Shown here in pieces: positions 45,869-56,166 of a DNA stretch of 64,000 nucleotides. Made by a program: the position numbers and the translations under genes. The notes below the pieces were generated by a model. The model was not told where the DNA came from. It made no database searches and saw nothing but the letters and a program-made list of their open reading frames with translations. The stretch spans positions 124,001 through 188,000 of the forward strand of contig NZ_NHOU01000003.1 in assembly GCF_002179555.1 (NCBI RefSeq). The letters run 5' to 3'. This DNA is from Salinicola salarius (lineage in GTDB: Bacteria > Pseudomonadota > Gammaproteobacteria > Pseudomonadales > Halomonadaceae). Numbering within the stretch: position 1 is the stretch's first letter; every line of letters begins with the position of its first letter.

Positions 45869-47428
45869 TCACGCCGATTCTCGCGTCGGCTCGGGAATCG
45901 GCCATTGGTAGCGACGCACGATATCGTCCCCTTCCGTCGATTCGAGCTTGATGGGAAATCCCCACAACTGGTGCAGATAGCGCATGACCGGAAACAGGCT
46001 CTGCCCCAGCGGACGGCGTCGATCCTGCACATGGCGCAGCGTCAGCGAACGATCACCACGAATGTCGGCTTCCCAGACCTGGATGTTGGGCTCCCGAGCG
46101 GATAACGCGTACTGCACGCTCAACGCCTCGCGAATTCGGCGATAGCCGCGGTCGTCGTGAATCGCCTCGATCTGGAGGCTGTCGTCGCGATCATCATCGA
46201 CCAGACTGAAGAGCTTGAGATCGCGAATCACCTTGGGCGACAGGAACTGCTGAATGAATGATTCGTCCTTGAAGTTCTGCATCGCGAAATGCAGCGTCTC
46301 CAGCCAGTCGCTGCCGGCGATATCCGGGAACCACTCGCGGTCCTCGTCGGTCGGTGCCTGGCAGATGCGCTGGATATCGCTGAACATCGCGAATCCCAGC
46401 GCATACGGATTGATGCCGTTGAAATAAGGGCTGTCGAAACCCGGCTGAGTGACGACCGAGGTATGCGACTGCAGGAACTCGAGCATGATGCCCTCGTCGA
46501 TCAACCCGTCGTCATACAGGCGGTTCATCAGGGTGTAGTGCCAGAACGTCGCCCAGCCTTCGTTCATCACCTGGGTCTGACGCTGCGGATAGAAATACTG
46601 GGCAAGCTTACGCACGATACGCACGACCTCGCGCTGCCAGGGCTCCAGCAGCGGCGCATTCTTCTCAAGGAAATAGAGCAGGTTCTCCTGCGGCTCGCTG
46701 GGATAGCGACCATGACGATGCAACCCCAGCGGATCGTTTTCGTGATCGTGCAGTGGCTCCTGGGCCAGCTCGCTCACTACCGGCGGAATCGTGCTCCAGA
46801 TCCGGTTGACCTGCGTCTGTAGATACGCCTCCCGCTCCTCCTGTCGGCGCGCTTCTTCATCGGCCGAAATCGGTGAGGGCCGCTTGTAGCGATCGACCCC
46901 ATAATTCTGCAGGGCGTGACAGGCATCGAGTAACTGCTCGACGGCCTCGACCCCGTGACGCTCTTCGCACTTGGCGACATAGCTGCGTGCAAAGACCAGG
47001 TAATCGACGATCGCCGAAGCATCGGTCCAGGTTCGAAACAGGTAATTGCCCTTGAAGAACGAGTTGTGCCCGTAGCAGGCATGCGCGATGACCAACACCT
47101 GCATCATCAGCGAATTCTCTTCCATCAGATAAGCGATGCAGGGGTCGGAATTGATCACCAGCTCATAGGCCAGCCCCATCTGGCCGCGACGGTAGGCCTG
47201 CTCCACTGACAGGAACTGTTTGCCGAACGACCAGTGGTGATAGCCGATCGGCATGCCCACACTGGCGTAGGCATCCATCATCTGCTCGGAGGTGATGATC
47301 TCTATCTGGTTGGGATAGGTATCCAACCGATATTCCTTGGCCAGTTCGGCGATGGCACGTTCATAGGCTTCGAGCGCCTCGAAGTTCCAATCCGAACCGG
47401 TGGCTATGGGCTTGCGTCGCGTCATCAT
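45869..47428 (-). CDS. SpoVR family protein
   Basis: A 519-residue SpoVR/YcgB protein, the third gene of the prkA-yeaH-spoVR operon. The N-terminus WNFEALEAYERAIAELAKEYRLDTYPNQIEIITSEQ and the metal-binding-like HACYGHNSFFKGNYLF and NEGWATFWHY motifs are typical. Biochemical function is unknown; the operon is linked to stationary phase and nitrogen starvation in enterobacteria. Two adjacent ATGs occur at the start; I use the first, with GAGGAA upstream. Confidence 0.93.
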   Translation of the reverse strand: MMTRRKPIATGSDWNFEALEAYERAIAELAKEYRLDTYPNQIEIITSEQMMDAYASVGMPIGYHHWSFGKQFLSVEQAYRRGQMGLAYELVINSDPCIAYLMEENSLMMQVLVIAHACYGHNSFFKGNYLFRTWTDASAIVDYLVFARSYVAKCEERHGVEAVEQLLDACHALQNYGVDRYKRPSPISADEEARRQEEREAYLQTQVNRIWSTIPPVVSELAQEPLHDHENDPLGLHRHGRYPSEPQENLLYFLEKNAPLLEPWQREVVRIVRKLAQYFYPQRQTQVMNEGWATFWHYTLMNRLYDDGLIDEGIMLEFLQSHTSVVTQPGFDSPYFNGINPYALGFAMFSDIQRICQAPTDEDREWFPDIAGSDWLETLHFAMQNFKDESFIQQFLSPKVIRDLKLFSLVDDDRDDSLQIEAIHDDRGYRRIREALSVQYALSAREPNIQVWEADIRGDRSLTLRHVQDRRRPLGQSLFPVMRYLHQLWGFPIKLESTEGDDIVRRYQWPIPEPTRESA

Positions 47429-47472
47429 GGTTTCCTCGCTGCGTCCGTCCCATCCTGCCCGAGATATCGATG

Positions 47473-48756
47473 TCAGCCCTGCGCACGCTGACGAAAGAGC
47501 TTGCGGAAGACCGGATAGATATCTTCCGCCTGAACGATCTGCTGCATGGCGAAACGCTCGGGATAGGCCGCCCGCACCGTGTCGTAGGCCTCCCACAGCG
47601 CCTGATGGGCGTGAGGCGTGATCTCCACGTAGGTGAAGTACTGCAACTTGCGCATCAACGACTCGTTGAGCAGCTCGAGGCAGTTCGACGAGTCGTCATC
47701 CCAGTTGTCGCCGTCACTGGCCTGGGCCACGTAGAGGTTCCACTGCTCGGGCGCGTAGCGTGCCTCGATGATGCTGTTGACCAGCGTCAGGGCACTGGAG
47801 ACGATCGTGCCGCCGGTCTCCCGCGAATAGAAGAACTCCTCTTCGTCGACCTCCTTGGCCACGGTATGGTGACGCACGAACACCAGCTCGACCTTCTCGT
47901 AATTGCGTTCGAGAAACAGATAGAGCAACAGGAAGAAGCGCTTGCCGATATCCTTGTGCGCCTGGGTCATCGAGCCGGAGACGTCCATGATGCAGAACAT
48001 CACGGCCTGGTTCGACGGCATGGGCTGATGGGTGAGGTGGTTGTAGCGCAGGTCGTAGGTATCCAGAAACGGAATCGACGCGATCCGCTTCTCCAGCCTG
48101 GCGATCTCGGACTTCAACTCATCGATACGCGCCGGATTGCGCAATACCGGATCCTTGCGCTCCTCAGCATCGAGCGCCTCCTGGGCCTCGCGCAGTGCCC
48201 GTTTCAATGGCGCCCGCATGCCGATACGCCGGGCCTGGGCCTCGCGCATCGAACGCACGATATTGATGCGCGCCGGCACGCCTTCCTTGGAGATGCCAGC
48301 CCTTACCGGCCGGGTCTCCTCCAGAACCTGCAGCTGCTTGCGCTCCAGATGCGGCAGCTCCAGGCCATCGAAGACGAAATCGAGAAACTCTTCTCGTGAC
48401 AGCGAGAACACGAACTCGTCCATGCCCTCGCCCTGGTTTCCTGCCTGACCTTCGCCACTGCCGCCACCACCGCCTCCGCCCCCAGGGCGGCGCAACCGAT
48501 CCCCCTCGGCAAACTCCTTGTTCCCTGGACTCACTACCGTACGTCGACCACCCGGCCCGTGTTGAAACGAGGGTTCGGAGATGTCCTTGGTGGGAATCGA
48601 GACCTTTTCGCCGCGCTCCATATCGGTGATTGAGCGCCGATTCACCGACTCTTCCACGGCGCGCTTGATGTGGGAACGATAGCGCTGCAAGAACCGTTGA
48701 CGATTGACCGCGCTCTTGTGGCGTGCGTTGGGGCGTCGATCGATGAAGTAACTCAT
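47473..48756 (-). CDS. yeaH: YeaH/YhbH family protein (DUF444, VWA-like)
   Basis: A 427-residue protein that starts [23 protein letters not shown] Gly-rich stretch at about 93-110 has eight consecutive glycines, and a VWA-type domain has the MIDAS motif MDVSGSM at about 245. It works with the PrkA kinase in the E. coli yeaGH pair under starvation; the molecular role is not known. ATG 48756 has GGGAGG at 4 bp. Confidence 0.93.
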   Translation of the reverse strand: MSYFIDRRPNARHKSAVNRQRFLQRYRSHIKRAVEESVNRRSITDMERGEKVSIPTKDISEPSFQHGPGGRRTVVSPGNKEFAEGDRLRRPGGGGGGGGSGEGQAGNQGEGMDEFVFSLSREEFLDFVFDGLELPHLERKQLQVLEETRPVRAGISKEGVPARINIVRSMREAQARRIGMRAPLKRALREAQEALDAEERKDPVLRNPARIDELKSEIARLEKRIASIPFLDTYDLRYNHLTHQPMPSNQAVMFCIMDVSGSMTQAHKDIGKRFFLLLYLFLERNYEKVELVFVRHHTVAKEVDEEEFFYSRETGGTIVSSALTLVNSIIEARYAPEQWNLYVAQASDGDNWDDDSSNCLELLNESLMRKLQYFTYVEITPHAHQALWEAYDTVRAAYPERFAMQQIVQAEDIYPVFRKLFRQRAQG

Positions 48757-48866
48757 GGCACCTCCCGCAGACTGGCTGCGACAGTGGCCATCGGGAATGG
48801 CCTCTGCCTCTGGGAGCGCGGCCCGACTCGCAGCCGCCGCTCCTGCTGACATCAACTAACCACGTG

Positions 48867-50789
48867 CTAGTGTGACTTGCGCACCCGCAGATACCACTCG
48901 GAGAGCAGGCGCACCTGCTTTTCGGTATAGCCGCGCTGCACCATGCGATCGACGAAATCCTCGTGCTTGCGCTGATCCGACGCCGACGCCTTGGCATTGA
49001 ACGAGATGACCGGCAGCAACTCCTCGGTATTGGCGAACATCTTGTGCTCGATCACGCCGCGGAGCTTCTCGTAGGACTGCCAGCTCGGGTTCATACCGTT
49101 GTTGTGGGCGCGCGCGCGCAGCACGAAATTGACGACCTCGTGGCGGAAGTCCTTGGGATTGGAGATCCCGGCGGGCTTCTCGATCTTCTCGAGATCCTCG
49201 TTGAGCGACTGCCGGTCGAACAGCTCGCCCGTTTCCGGATCGCGATACTCCTGATCCTGAATCCAGAAGTCGGCGTAGGTCACGTAGCGGTCGAAGATGT
49301 TCTGGCCGTACTCGGTATAGGACTCGAGGTACGCGGTCTGGATCTCCTTGCCGATGAAGTCGACGTAACGCGGCGCCAGGTATTCCTTGATGAACCGCAG
49401 GTAGCGCTCGTGGACTTCCTTGGGCAACTGCTCGCGTTCCAGCGCCTGCTCCAGCACGTAAAGCAAATGCACTGGGTTGGCGGCAATCTCGTGGGCATCG
49501 AAGTTGAACACCTTGGAGAGAATCTTGAAGGCGAAACGGGTGGAGAGTCCGTTCATGCCTTCATCGACCCCGGCCGCGTCGCGATACTCCTGGATCGACT
49601 TGGCCTTGGGATCGGTATCCTTCAGGTTCTCCCCATCGTAGACCCGCATTTTGGAGTAGATGCTCGAGTTTTCCGACTCCTTGAGCCGCGACAACACCGA
49701 GAACTGCGCCAGCATGCGCAGCGTATCCGGCGCGCAGGGGGCTTCGTTGAGCGACGAATGCTCCAGCAGCTTCTGATAGATCTTGATCTCTTCGGAAACG
49801 CGCAGACAGTAAGGCACCTTGACGATATAGACGCGGTCGAGAAATGCCTCGTTATTGCGGTTGTTACGGAACTGCTGCCACTCGCTCTCGTTGGAGTGGG
49901 CCATGATGATGCCATCGAACGGAATCGCCCCCATGCCCTCGGTGGGGTTGTAGTTCCCCTCCTGCGTGGCCGTGAGCAGCGGATGCAGCACCTTGATCGG
50001 CGCCTTGAACATCTCGACGAACTCCATCAGCCCCTGGTTGGCCTTGCACAGGCCGCCGGAGAAGCTGTAGGCATCCGGGTCGTCCTGGGAATAGAGCTCC
50101 AACTGACGGATATCGACCTTGCCCACCAATGACGAGATATCCTGGTTGTTCTCGTCGCCAGGCTCGGTCTTGGACACCGCAATCTGATTGAGTCGCGACG
50201 GATGCAGACGCACCACGCGGAACTGCGACAGATCCCCGCCGTACTCCTTGAGGCGCTTGGCCGCCCAGGGCGACATCGGCCCCCGCAGGTGGCGCTGGGG
50301 AATGTTGTATTCCTTCTCGAGCAGCTCGCCATCTTCCTCAGGCGAGAACAGCCCGAGCGGCGATTCGTAGACCGGCGAATCCTTGATCGCATAGAACGGT
50401 ACGCGCTCCATGAGCAGCTTCAGGCGTTCGGCCAGCGACGACTTGCCGCCACCGACCGGGCCCAGCAGGTAGAGAATCTGCTTGCGCTCCTCCAACCCCT
50501 GAGCGGCATGACGGAAATAGGAGACGATCTGCTCGATCGCCTCTTCCATGCCGTAGAACTCGGCAAAGGCGGGATAGCGGCGAATGACCTTGTTGGAGAA
50601 AATACGGGAAAGGCGAGGATCCTTGGCCGTGTCGATCGCTTCCGGTTCCCCGATGGCACTCAGCATCCGCTCGGCGGCGTTGGCGTAGACACGGGGATCT
50701 TTCCGGCACAGCTCTAGATATTCCTGCAGGCTCATTTCTTCCTGTTGAACCTGTTCGTAACGGCTCTGCACGTGATCGAAGATGCTCAT
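48867..50789 (-). CDS. yeaG: PrkA family serine protein kinase (YeaG)
   Basis: A 640-residue PrkA protein: AAA+ domain with Walker A GPVGGGKSSLAERL at about 110 and a C-terminal kinase-like domain. The N-terminus SIFDHVQSRYEQVQQEEMSLQEYLELCRKDP is the family signature. It heads the prkA-yeaH-spoVR operon and has a consensus AGGAGG site before ATG 50789. CTATGCT at about 60 bp upstream on the same strand resembles a sigma-S -10 element, in keeping with a stress operon, but is not proven. Confidence 0.94.
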   Translation of the reverse strand: MSIFDHVQSRYEQVQQEEMSLQEYLELCRKDPRVYANAAERMLSAIGEPEAIDTAKDPRLSRIFSNKVIRRYPAFAEFYGMEEAIEQIVSYFRHAAQGLEERKQILYLLGPVGGGKSSLAERLKLLMERVPFYAIKDSPVYESPLGLFSPEEDGELLEKEYNIPQRHLRGPMSPWAAKRLKEYGGDLSQFRVVRLHPSRLNQIAVSKTEPGDENNQDISSLVGKVDIRQLELYSQDDPDAYSFSGGLCKANQGLMEFVEMFKAPIKVLHPLLTATQEGNYNPTEGMGAIPFDGIIMAHSNESEWQQFRNNRNNEAFLDRVYIVKVPYCLRVSEEIKIYQKLLEHSSLNEAPCAPDTLRMLAQFSVLSRLKESENSSIYSKMRVYDGENLKDTDPKAKSIQEYRDAAGVDEGMNGLSTRFAFKILSKVFNFDAHEIAANPVHLLYVLEQALEREQLPKEVHERYLRFIKEYLAPRYVDFIGKEIQTAYLESYTEYGQNIFDRYVTYADFWIQDQEYRDPETGELFDRQSLNEDLEKIEKPAGISNPKDFRHEVVNFVLRARAHNNGMNPSWQSYEKLRGVIEHKMFANTEELLPVISFNAKASASDQRKHEDFVDRMVQRGYTEKQVRLLSEWYLRVRKSH

Positions 50790-51121
50790 GGAAGCCTCCT
50801 GGTCATGACCCCCAACCGCACAGGACGGATGCCCTGCCAGCCGGGCTAGCTGACTAACAGCATAGACAGACATAGACAGATGCACGAAGCGTCGGACAGA
50901 CCCGTTTCGCGAGCCTTTTCAACGCAGCGTCGGAACACACGCTTTAGAACACGCTACCACGATCCGGTTTCGATGCACGGGGAATTTTGCGCCGACAAAA
51001 CGCACTGCGTCGCGCGATTTCCGGTAACTCATAGAAAAATCACGACAAAATTCGTTCGCGAATCGAGCAAGGAGAAAAAGGCGAGAAAACCGGCGCCCGA
51101 GACCTCAGGGCGCCGGATGCA
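50790..51121. other. Intergenic region upstream of yeaG
   Basis: The 332-bp gap contains the yeaG leader with its possible sigma-S -10 element (CTATGCT, reading leftwards), a CTATGTCTGT-type repetition nearby, and the ltaE terminator at the right end. The one open frame here (50880-51164) runs through the ltaE terminator and into ltaE, and is not a gene. Confidence 0.5.
51086..51116 (-). terminator. ltaE terminator
   Basis: On the minus strand, a 9-bp stem CCGGCGCCC/GGGCGCCGG (51108-51116 with 51090-51098) has a 9-base loop and is followed by TTTT. Confidence 0.88.
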
Positions 51122-52171
51122 TCAGGGCGCGTCGAAAGCGGCCCGGGCGTCGGCCAGCAATTGATCGAGCAGCTCGGAAGTGGTGTTCCAGGAGCAGACG
51201 AACCGCGCACCGCCAGCGCCGATGAAGGTATAAAAGGTCCAGCCCTTGGCGCGCAATTGCGAAATGACCGGCTCGGGCAAACTGACGAAGACGCTGTTGG
51301 CCTGCGTTGGAAACATCAGCGAAGCACCGGGTAGCGCGGCCAACCCCTCGGCGAGATAACGCGCCATGGCATTGGCATGGTCGGCATTGCTTCTCCAGGC
51401 GCCGGATTCCAGCAGCCCCAGCCAGGGTGCGGCGATGAAGCGCATCTTGGAAGCCAGTTGACCCGCCTGCTTGCAGCGGTAGGGAAAATCCTCGGCCAGC
51501 TCCTTGTTGAAGAACAGAATCGCCTCGCCCATCGGCAAGCCGTTCTTGGTGCCGGAGAAACAGAGCACGTCGACCCCGGCCTGCCAGGTCAGCTCGGCCG
51601 GAGACGCCCCCAAGGCACTACAGGCGTTGGCAAAACGGGCGCCATCCATGTGAACACGCAGATCATACTTGTCCGCGACGGTGCGGATCGCCAACAGCTC
51701 CTCGCGAGAATAGACCGTGCCCACCTCGGTGGCCTGGGTGATCGAGACGACCCGCGGCTTGGGGTAGTGAATGTCGTTACGCTTCACCACCAGCCGCTCG
51801 ATCCCTTCCGGCGTCAGCTTGCCATCTTCACCCGAGCTGGTCAGCAGCTTGGAGCCGTTGGAAAAGAACTCCGGCCCGCCGCACTCGTCGGTCTCGATGT
51901 GGGCCAGTTCGTGACAGATCACGCTGTGATAGCTCTGCCCCAGCGCCGCTAGCGACAGCGAGTTGGCGGCTGTGCCATTGAAGACGAAGAAGACGTCACA
52001 GTCGTAATCGAAAAGCTCGCGGAAACGATCCGCAGCGCGATGGGTCCAGGCATCATTGCCATAAGCGAGATCATCGCTGGCATTGGCCCGAATCAGGTAA
52101 TCGAGGGCTTCCGGGCAAATACCGGAGGTGTTATCGCTCGCCAGATAGCGAGGGCTACAATCGGATGTCAT
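51122..52171 (-). CDS. ltaE: Low-specificity L-threonine aldolase
   Basis: A PLP enzyme that cleaves threonine and allo-threonine to glycine and acetaldehyde. The 349-residue protein starts SDNTSGICPEALDYL, has HMDGARFANA, and carries the PLP lysine in FSGTKNGLPMG at about residue 205. The start is ATG 52171, with AAGGA at 8-9 bp; two other in-frame ATGs occur 9 and 18 codons upstream. The sequence is of the bacterial beta-eliminating-lyase-fold type. Confidence 0.92.
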   Translation of the reverse strand: MTSDCSPRYLASDNTSGICPEALDYLIRANASDDLAYGNDAWTHRAADRFRELFDYDCDVFFVFNGTAANSLSLAALGQSYHSVICHELAHIETDECGGPEFFSNGSKLLTSSGEDGKLTPEGIERLVVKRNDIHYPKPRVVSITQATEVGTVYSREELLAIRTVADKYDLRVHMDGARFANACSALGASPAELTWQAGVDVLCFSGTKNGLPMGEAILFFNKELAEDFPYRCKQAGQLASKMRFIAAPWLGLLESGAWRSNADHANAMARYLAEGLAALPGASLMFPTQANSVFVSLPEPVISQLRAKGWTFYTFIGAGGARFVCSWNTTSELLDQLLADARAAFDAP

Positions 52172-52434
52172 CTGGGGGTCCTTGTACGATCCCTCCATCG
52201 AGAAAAAGCGACCAAGGCCGGTCACGACACGAGAGTCTGCGTTTTCTGAGGGTCAGGCATGGCGGTCGCGAGACACGGCAGCCTGAATAACAAGAAGCGC
52301 GACCCGGGGAGCGACGGGGTCGCCGTCGCACGGCTCGCGCTCACTGGTGAAATTCCAGTCTAACACCTGTCTTCGACGCTCGGCAGCGCACGAGCACTCG
52401 CCACTCACGCTGACTCAACGCAACCGGCCCAGGC

Positions 52435-54459
52435 TCATAGACTCGCCGCCAGCCGCACGCCCTGATCGATGGCACGCTTGGCATCGAGCTCCGCAGCCAG
52501 ATCGGCACCGCCGATTCGATGAGCCCTCACGCCGCTTGCGACCAGCGCCTCATGAAGTGCCTGCTGCGACACCTGACCGGCACAGATCACGATATTGTCG
52601 ACTGCCAGCAGCCGGGGCTCCCCGTTGACGCTGACATGCAGACCATCATTATCGATACGCCGATAGACACAGCCCGACAACGTCTCGACCCGACGCGCCC
52701 GGAGCACCGCCCGGTGGACCCAGCCGGTGGTCACGCCAAGCCCCTCGCCCGGTTTGCCGGTCTTGCGCTGCAGCAGCGTGATCTGGCGCGGCACCGCCGG
52801 CGACATCCGCGGCTTCAGCCCGCCAGCGGTAGCCACCGACAGATCAACGCCCCACTCGTCGCACCAGCGTTCGACATCCTGCGCAGGCAACGTTGCGTGG
52901 GCCAGCAGTTCCGCGACATCGAAACCGATTCCGCCGGCACCGATGATCGCCACTCGCCGCCCTACTCGCTCGGGGTATTGGATCGCCACGGGATAGGGAA
53001 GCACGCTGGGGTGATCGATGCCTTCGAGCTCGAGCTCGCGAGGCTTGACGCCGGTGGCGACGACAACCTCGTCGAAGCCCCGCAACTGCTCGACATCGGC
53101 CTGGGTATCGAGGCGCAGTTCCACACCGCGCAGCATCAGTTGGGTGGTGAAGTAGCGTAACGTCTCGGCGAACTCCTCCTTTCCCGGGATGCGCTGCGCC
53201 AGCCGGAACTGGCCGCCAACCTTTGAATCACGCTCGAACAGCGTCACCCGATGCCCGCGCTCGGCGCAGGCAACGGCGGCAGCCAGTCCGGCCGGGCCGG
53301 CCCCCACCACGGCGATCCGTTTGGGCGTATCGGTCGGCGTCAGCGTCAGTTCCGTTTCGTGGCAGGCGCGCGGATTGACCAGACAGGAGGTCAGCTTGCC
53401 CTTGAAGGTGTGATCGAGACAGGCCTGATTGCAGGCGATGCAGGTGTTGATCTCGTCGACCCGGCCTTGCTCGGCCTTGCTCACCCATGCCGGATCGGCC
53501 AGGAAGGGACGCGCCATCGACACCAGATCGGCATGCCCCTCGGCCAGCACCGCCTCCGCCACCGCCGGCATGTTGATACGATTGGTCGCGATCAGCGGTA
53601 TCGAAATCGCCTCGCGCACCGCCCGGCTGACAGGAACGAACGCCGCACGCGGCACGCTGGTGACAATGGTCGGCACTCGTGCCTCGTGCCAGCCGATGCC
53701 GCTGTTGATCATGTCCGCCCCGGCGCCTTCTATCGCCTGCGCCAGCGCCACGATCTCCTCGCGGGTGCTGCCCTCCTCGACCAGATCGATCATCGACAGT
53801 CGAAAGATCAGCAGGAAATCCGTGCCGCAGGCTTCGCGAACCCGACGCACGATCTCGATCGCGAAACGCTGGCGTCCCGCGCTATCGCCACCCCAGGCGT
53901 CATCGCGATGGTTGGTACGGCGACAAAGGAACTGATTGATCAGGTAACCTTCCGAACCCATGATCTCGACGCCGTCGTACCCGGCGGCCTGGGCCAGCCT
54001 GGCGCAGCGGACGAAGTCGTCGATCTGCCGCTCGACCTCGTCGCCATTCAGCGCGCGTGGCGTGAAGCGATTGATCGGCGCGGCGATCGCCGAGGGCGCG
54101 ACCAGATCCGGCGAATAGGCATAGCGGCCCGCATGCAGTATCTGCAGGCAGATATGAGCGCCGTGGGCGTGCACCGCTTCCACGACGGGGCGATGCCGCT
54201 CGGCCTCGACACCATCGGTGAGCTTGGCGGCGTCCTGGAAGACCGCCCCTTCCGCGTTGGGCGCGATGCCGCCGGTGACGATCAAGCCGACGCCATGACG
54301 CGCCCGTTCCGCATAGAACGCCGCCAGACGCTCGAAGCCGTTCGACGCTTCTTCCAGGTTGGTATGCATCGACCCCATCACCACGCGATTGCGCAGTGTC
54401 AACGAGCCGACTTGCAGAGGGCGAAATAGATGGGAGAAACGCGTCACGGTCGGATCCAC
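52435..54459 (-). CDS. fadH: NADPH-dependent 2,4-dienoyl-CoA reductase
   Basis: FadH reduces 2,4-dienoyl-CoA during degradation of unsaturated fatty acids. The 674-residue protein has an N-terminal old-yellow-enzyme FMN barrel (LFRPLQVGSLTLRNRVVMGSM), the [4Fe-4S] ligands CIACNQACLDHTFKGKLTSC at about 336-355, and C-terminal FAD and NADPH Rossmann motifs VVGAGPAGLAAA and IIGAGGIGFD. It is single and has no other fatty-acid genes beside it. Confidence 0.95.
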   Translation of the reverse strand: MDPTVTRFSHLFRPLQVGSLTLRNRVVMGSMHTNLEEASNGFERLAAFYAERARHGVGLIVTGGIAPNAEGAVFQDAAKLTDGVEAERHRPVVEAVHAHGAHICLQILHAGRYAYSPDLVAPSAIAAPINRFTPRALNGDEVERQIDDFVRCARLAQAAGYDGVEIMGSEGYLINQFLCRRTNHRDDAWGGDSAGRQRFAIEIVRRVREACGTDFLLIFRLSMIDLVEEGSTREEIVALAQAIEGAGADMINSGIGWHEARVPTIVTSVPRAAFVPVSRAVREAISIPLIATNRINMPAVAEAVLAEGHADLVSMARPFLADPAWVSKAEQGRVDEINTCIACNQACLDHTFKGKLTSCLVNPRACHETELTLTPTDTPKRIAVVGAGPAGLAAAVACAERGHRVTLFERDSKVGGQFRLAQRIPGKEEFAETLRYFTTQLMLRGVELRLDTQADVEQLRGFDEVVVATGVKPRELELEGIDHPSVLPYPVAIQYPERVGRRVAIIGAGGIGFDVAELLAHATLPAQDVERWCDEWGVDLSVATAGGLKPRMSPAVPRQITLLQRKTGKPGEGLGVTTGWVHRAVLRARRVETLSGCVYRRIDNDGLHVSVNGEPRLLAVDNIVICAGQVSQQALHEALVASGVRAHRIGGADLAAELDAKRAIDQGVRLAASL

Positions 54460-54746
54460 TCATGTCGGGGCGCTTACCGCCGATAGCGGCTTTCAAACGC
54501 ACGTATGAACATCAGTGTAACGAAAACACCGACGGGAACCATTCCACCAAAGCGGTATCAGGGTGCGGCCGAGGATGAGCAGCGCAGGGACGAACGGAAC
54601 AAGACAGATCGATAAAATGCCAGCGAGGCTGGGGCGCGAAGACTATCGAATGGCGTGAAAACCATCGAATGGCGAGCGTGTCGGCCTGAAGGTATCGCGA
54701 CAGCAGAGAATAACAGCGAGGAGATAATCGGAGCAGAAGACGTCGA

Positions 54747-54823
54747 TGGCGGACCGGACGGGACTCGAACCCGCGACCTCCGGCGTGACAGGCCGGCATT
54801 CTAACCAGCTGAACTACCGGTCC
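54747..54823 (-). tRNA. tRNA-Asp(GTC), copy 1
   Basis: A 77-nt tRNA with encoded CCA, acceptor GGACCGG/CCGGTCC, G discriminator, anticodon loop CTGTCAC (GTC) and T-arm stem CGGGT...CCCG. Confidence 0.97.
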
Positions 54824-54827
54824 GCTG

Positions 54828-54904
54828 TGGTGGGTGGTACAGGACTCGAACCTGTGACCCCCAGCATGTGAGGCTGGTGCTCTAACCAGCTGAGCTAACC
54901 ACCC
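54828..54904 (-). tRNA. tRNA-Val(CAC)
   Basis: A 77-nt tRNA with encoded CCA, acceptor GGGTGGT/ACCACCC, A discriminator and anticodon loop CTCACAT (CAC). It reads GUG. Confidence 0.96.
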
Positions 54905-54949
54905 AGACGTCAAACAATTCGATACAACAAACACTAGCAGTGCGAAGCG

Positions 54950-55026
54950 TGGCGGACCGGACGAGACTCGAACTCGCGACCTCCGGCGTGACAGGCCGGC
55001 ATTCTAACCAACTGAACTACCGGTCC
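54950..55026 (-). tRNA. tRNA-Asp(GTC), copy 2
   Basis: As copy 1, but with T-stem CGAGT...CTCG and AGTTGG instead of AGCTGG in the D arm; the T-stem changes are paired. CCA is encoded. Confidence 0.97.
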
Positions 55027-55130
55027 ACTCGATGTATCAGAGGCTTGAGTCGAAACACAGACCAACGATACCAACTACGCGACTAGCGGGTGACATAGCA
55101 TGCCTTGCGACGTGCCGATGTCGGTGGAAA

Positions 55131-55207
55131 TGGCGGACCGGACGAGACTCGAACTCGCGACCTCCGGCGTGACAGGCCGGCATTCTAACCAACTGAACTA
55201 CCGGTCC
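55131..55207 (-). tRNA. tRNA-Asp(GTC), copy 3
   Basis: Identical to copy 2 over its 77 nt, with encoded CCA; a recent duplicate in the array. Confidence 0.97.
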
Positions 55208-55287
55208 GCATTTTCCAACTGCTTCTTGCCACTCTTTCTTGCAACTACGACTTGCAACACGTGAACCCGAGCACTACGAAAACGTAA

Positions 55288-55363
55288 TGGTGGGTGGTAC
55301 AGGGTTCGAACCTGTGACCCCCAGCTTGTAAGGCTGGTGCTCTCCCAGCTGAGCTAACCACCC
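55288..55363 (-). tRNA. tRNA-Val(TAC)
   Basis: A 76-nt tRNA with encoded CCA, acceptor GGGTGGT/ACCACCC and anticodon loop CTTACAA (TAC). It is the first gene of the leftward tRNA array. Confidence 0.97.
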
Positions 55364-55381
55364 GTGGTCACGTGGCGCTGC

Positions 55382-55409
55382 ATTCTACCTGTGACCGGTC
55401 GAAAGTCAA
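55382..55409 (-). promoter_or_regulatory. Promoter of the tRNA-Val/Asp array
   Basis: Reading leftward, TTGACT and TAGAAT are separated by 16 bp, 18 bp before the first tRNA, with a GC-rich discriminator. Strong stable-RNA-type promoter. Confidence 0.8.
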
Positions 55410-55440
55410 CAGCTTTTCACACCACTATTTTCCATCCGGA

Positions 55441-56166
55441 TCATTCACTTGCGCCCAGCCGGCGTGATACGTGGCCGACAGCCTCATCGATCAATGTCGA
55501 CTGCGTCCGCGCGTGGCGTTTGGGCGGCTTCCAATCGTGGTCTCCGCCATCCAGGAAGTGGCACTCCGTCTGTGCCGGTAAATCGTATCCTTCGACCTCG
55601 TCGCGTCGCCCGAACGGGTCGCGCGTCCCCTGAAGCAACAGCAGCGGACACCGAATCTCCGGCCAGTGATCGAGTCGCAAACGCGCAGGCTTGCCGGGGG
55701 GATGAAACGGGTAGCCACACAGGACCAGCCCCGCCACGTCGACTTGCGTGGCCAGCAGGCTCGCGACCCTGCCTCCCATGGACTTGCCGCCAAGCCACAG
55801 CGGCGTCTCGCCATCCAGCGCCTGCAACGCCCGGTGCCATTCGGCCAGCTCCGTCACCAGCCTCTCGATCCTGGGCGGTGGCCGTCGTTTGCCCTCCTTG
55901 CGCATGGTCGCCATGTAGCCGAACTCCAGCGCCACGACCTGAATGCCGCACGCGGCCAACTGCTGGCGCAATCGGGTCAGAAACGGGGAATCGTGCCCGA
56001 CCCCTGCCCCGTGACAGAGAATCAGGCGCGCATGCTTCGCCTCCCCTTCGACGACGAATCCGCCCAGGACGGCCTCATGGCTCGCGCCGTCGCCCGCTGC
56101 CAGCGCTGCACGTAATGTTTCGCTATCCTGAGTCTCGAGTGATGGAACTATGGCCGTTCCGGTCAT
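55441..56166 (-). CDS. Alpha/beta hydrolase of the KANL3/Tex30 type
   Basis: A 241-residue alpha/beta hydrolase with oxyanion-side CHGAGVGHDSPF, nucleophile elbow GKSMGGR (serine), acid-site LLQGTRDPFG and histidine in DGGDHDWKPPKRH. These residues and motif spacings match the Tex30/KANL3 group, usually annotated as hydrolase or dienelactone-hydrolase-like. The substrate is unknown. It lies between the tRNA array and the urate hydroxylase gene, divergent from the latter. Confidence 0.85.
   Translation of the reverse strand: MTGTAIVPSLETQDSETLRAALAAGDGASHEAVLGGFVVEGEAKHARLILCHGAGVGHDSPFLTRLRQQLAACGIQVVALEFGYMATMRKEGKRRPPPRIERLVTELAEWHRALQALDGETPLWLGGKSMGGRVASLLATQVDVAGLVLCGYPFHPPGKPARLRLDHWPEIRCPLLLLQGTRDPFGRRDEVEGYDLPAQTECHFLDGGDHDWKPPKRHARTQSTLIDEAVGHVSRRLGASE

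Noticed and set aside
50880-51164. A 94-codon plus-strand frame between yeaG and ltaE
   Set aside because: It crosses the ltaE terminator, has no similarity and no ribosome site.
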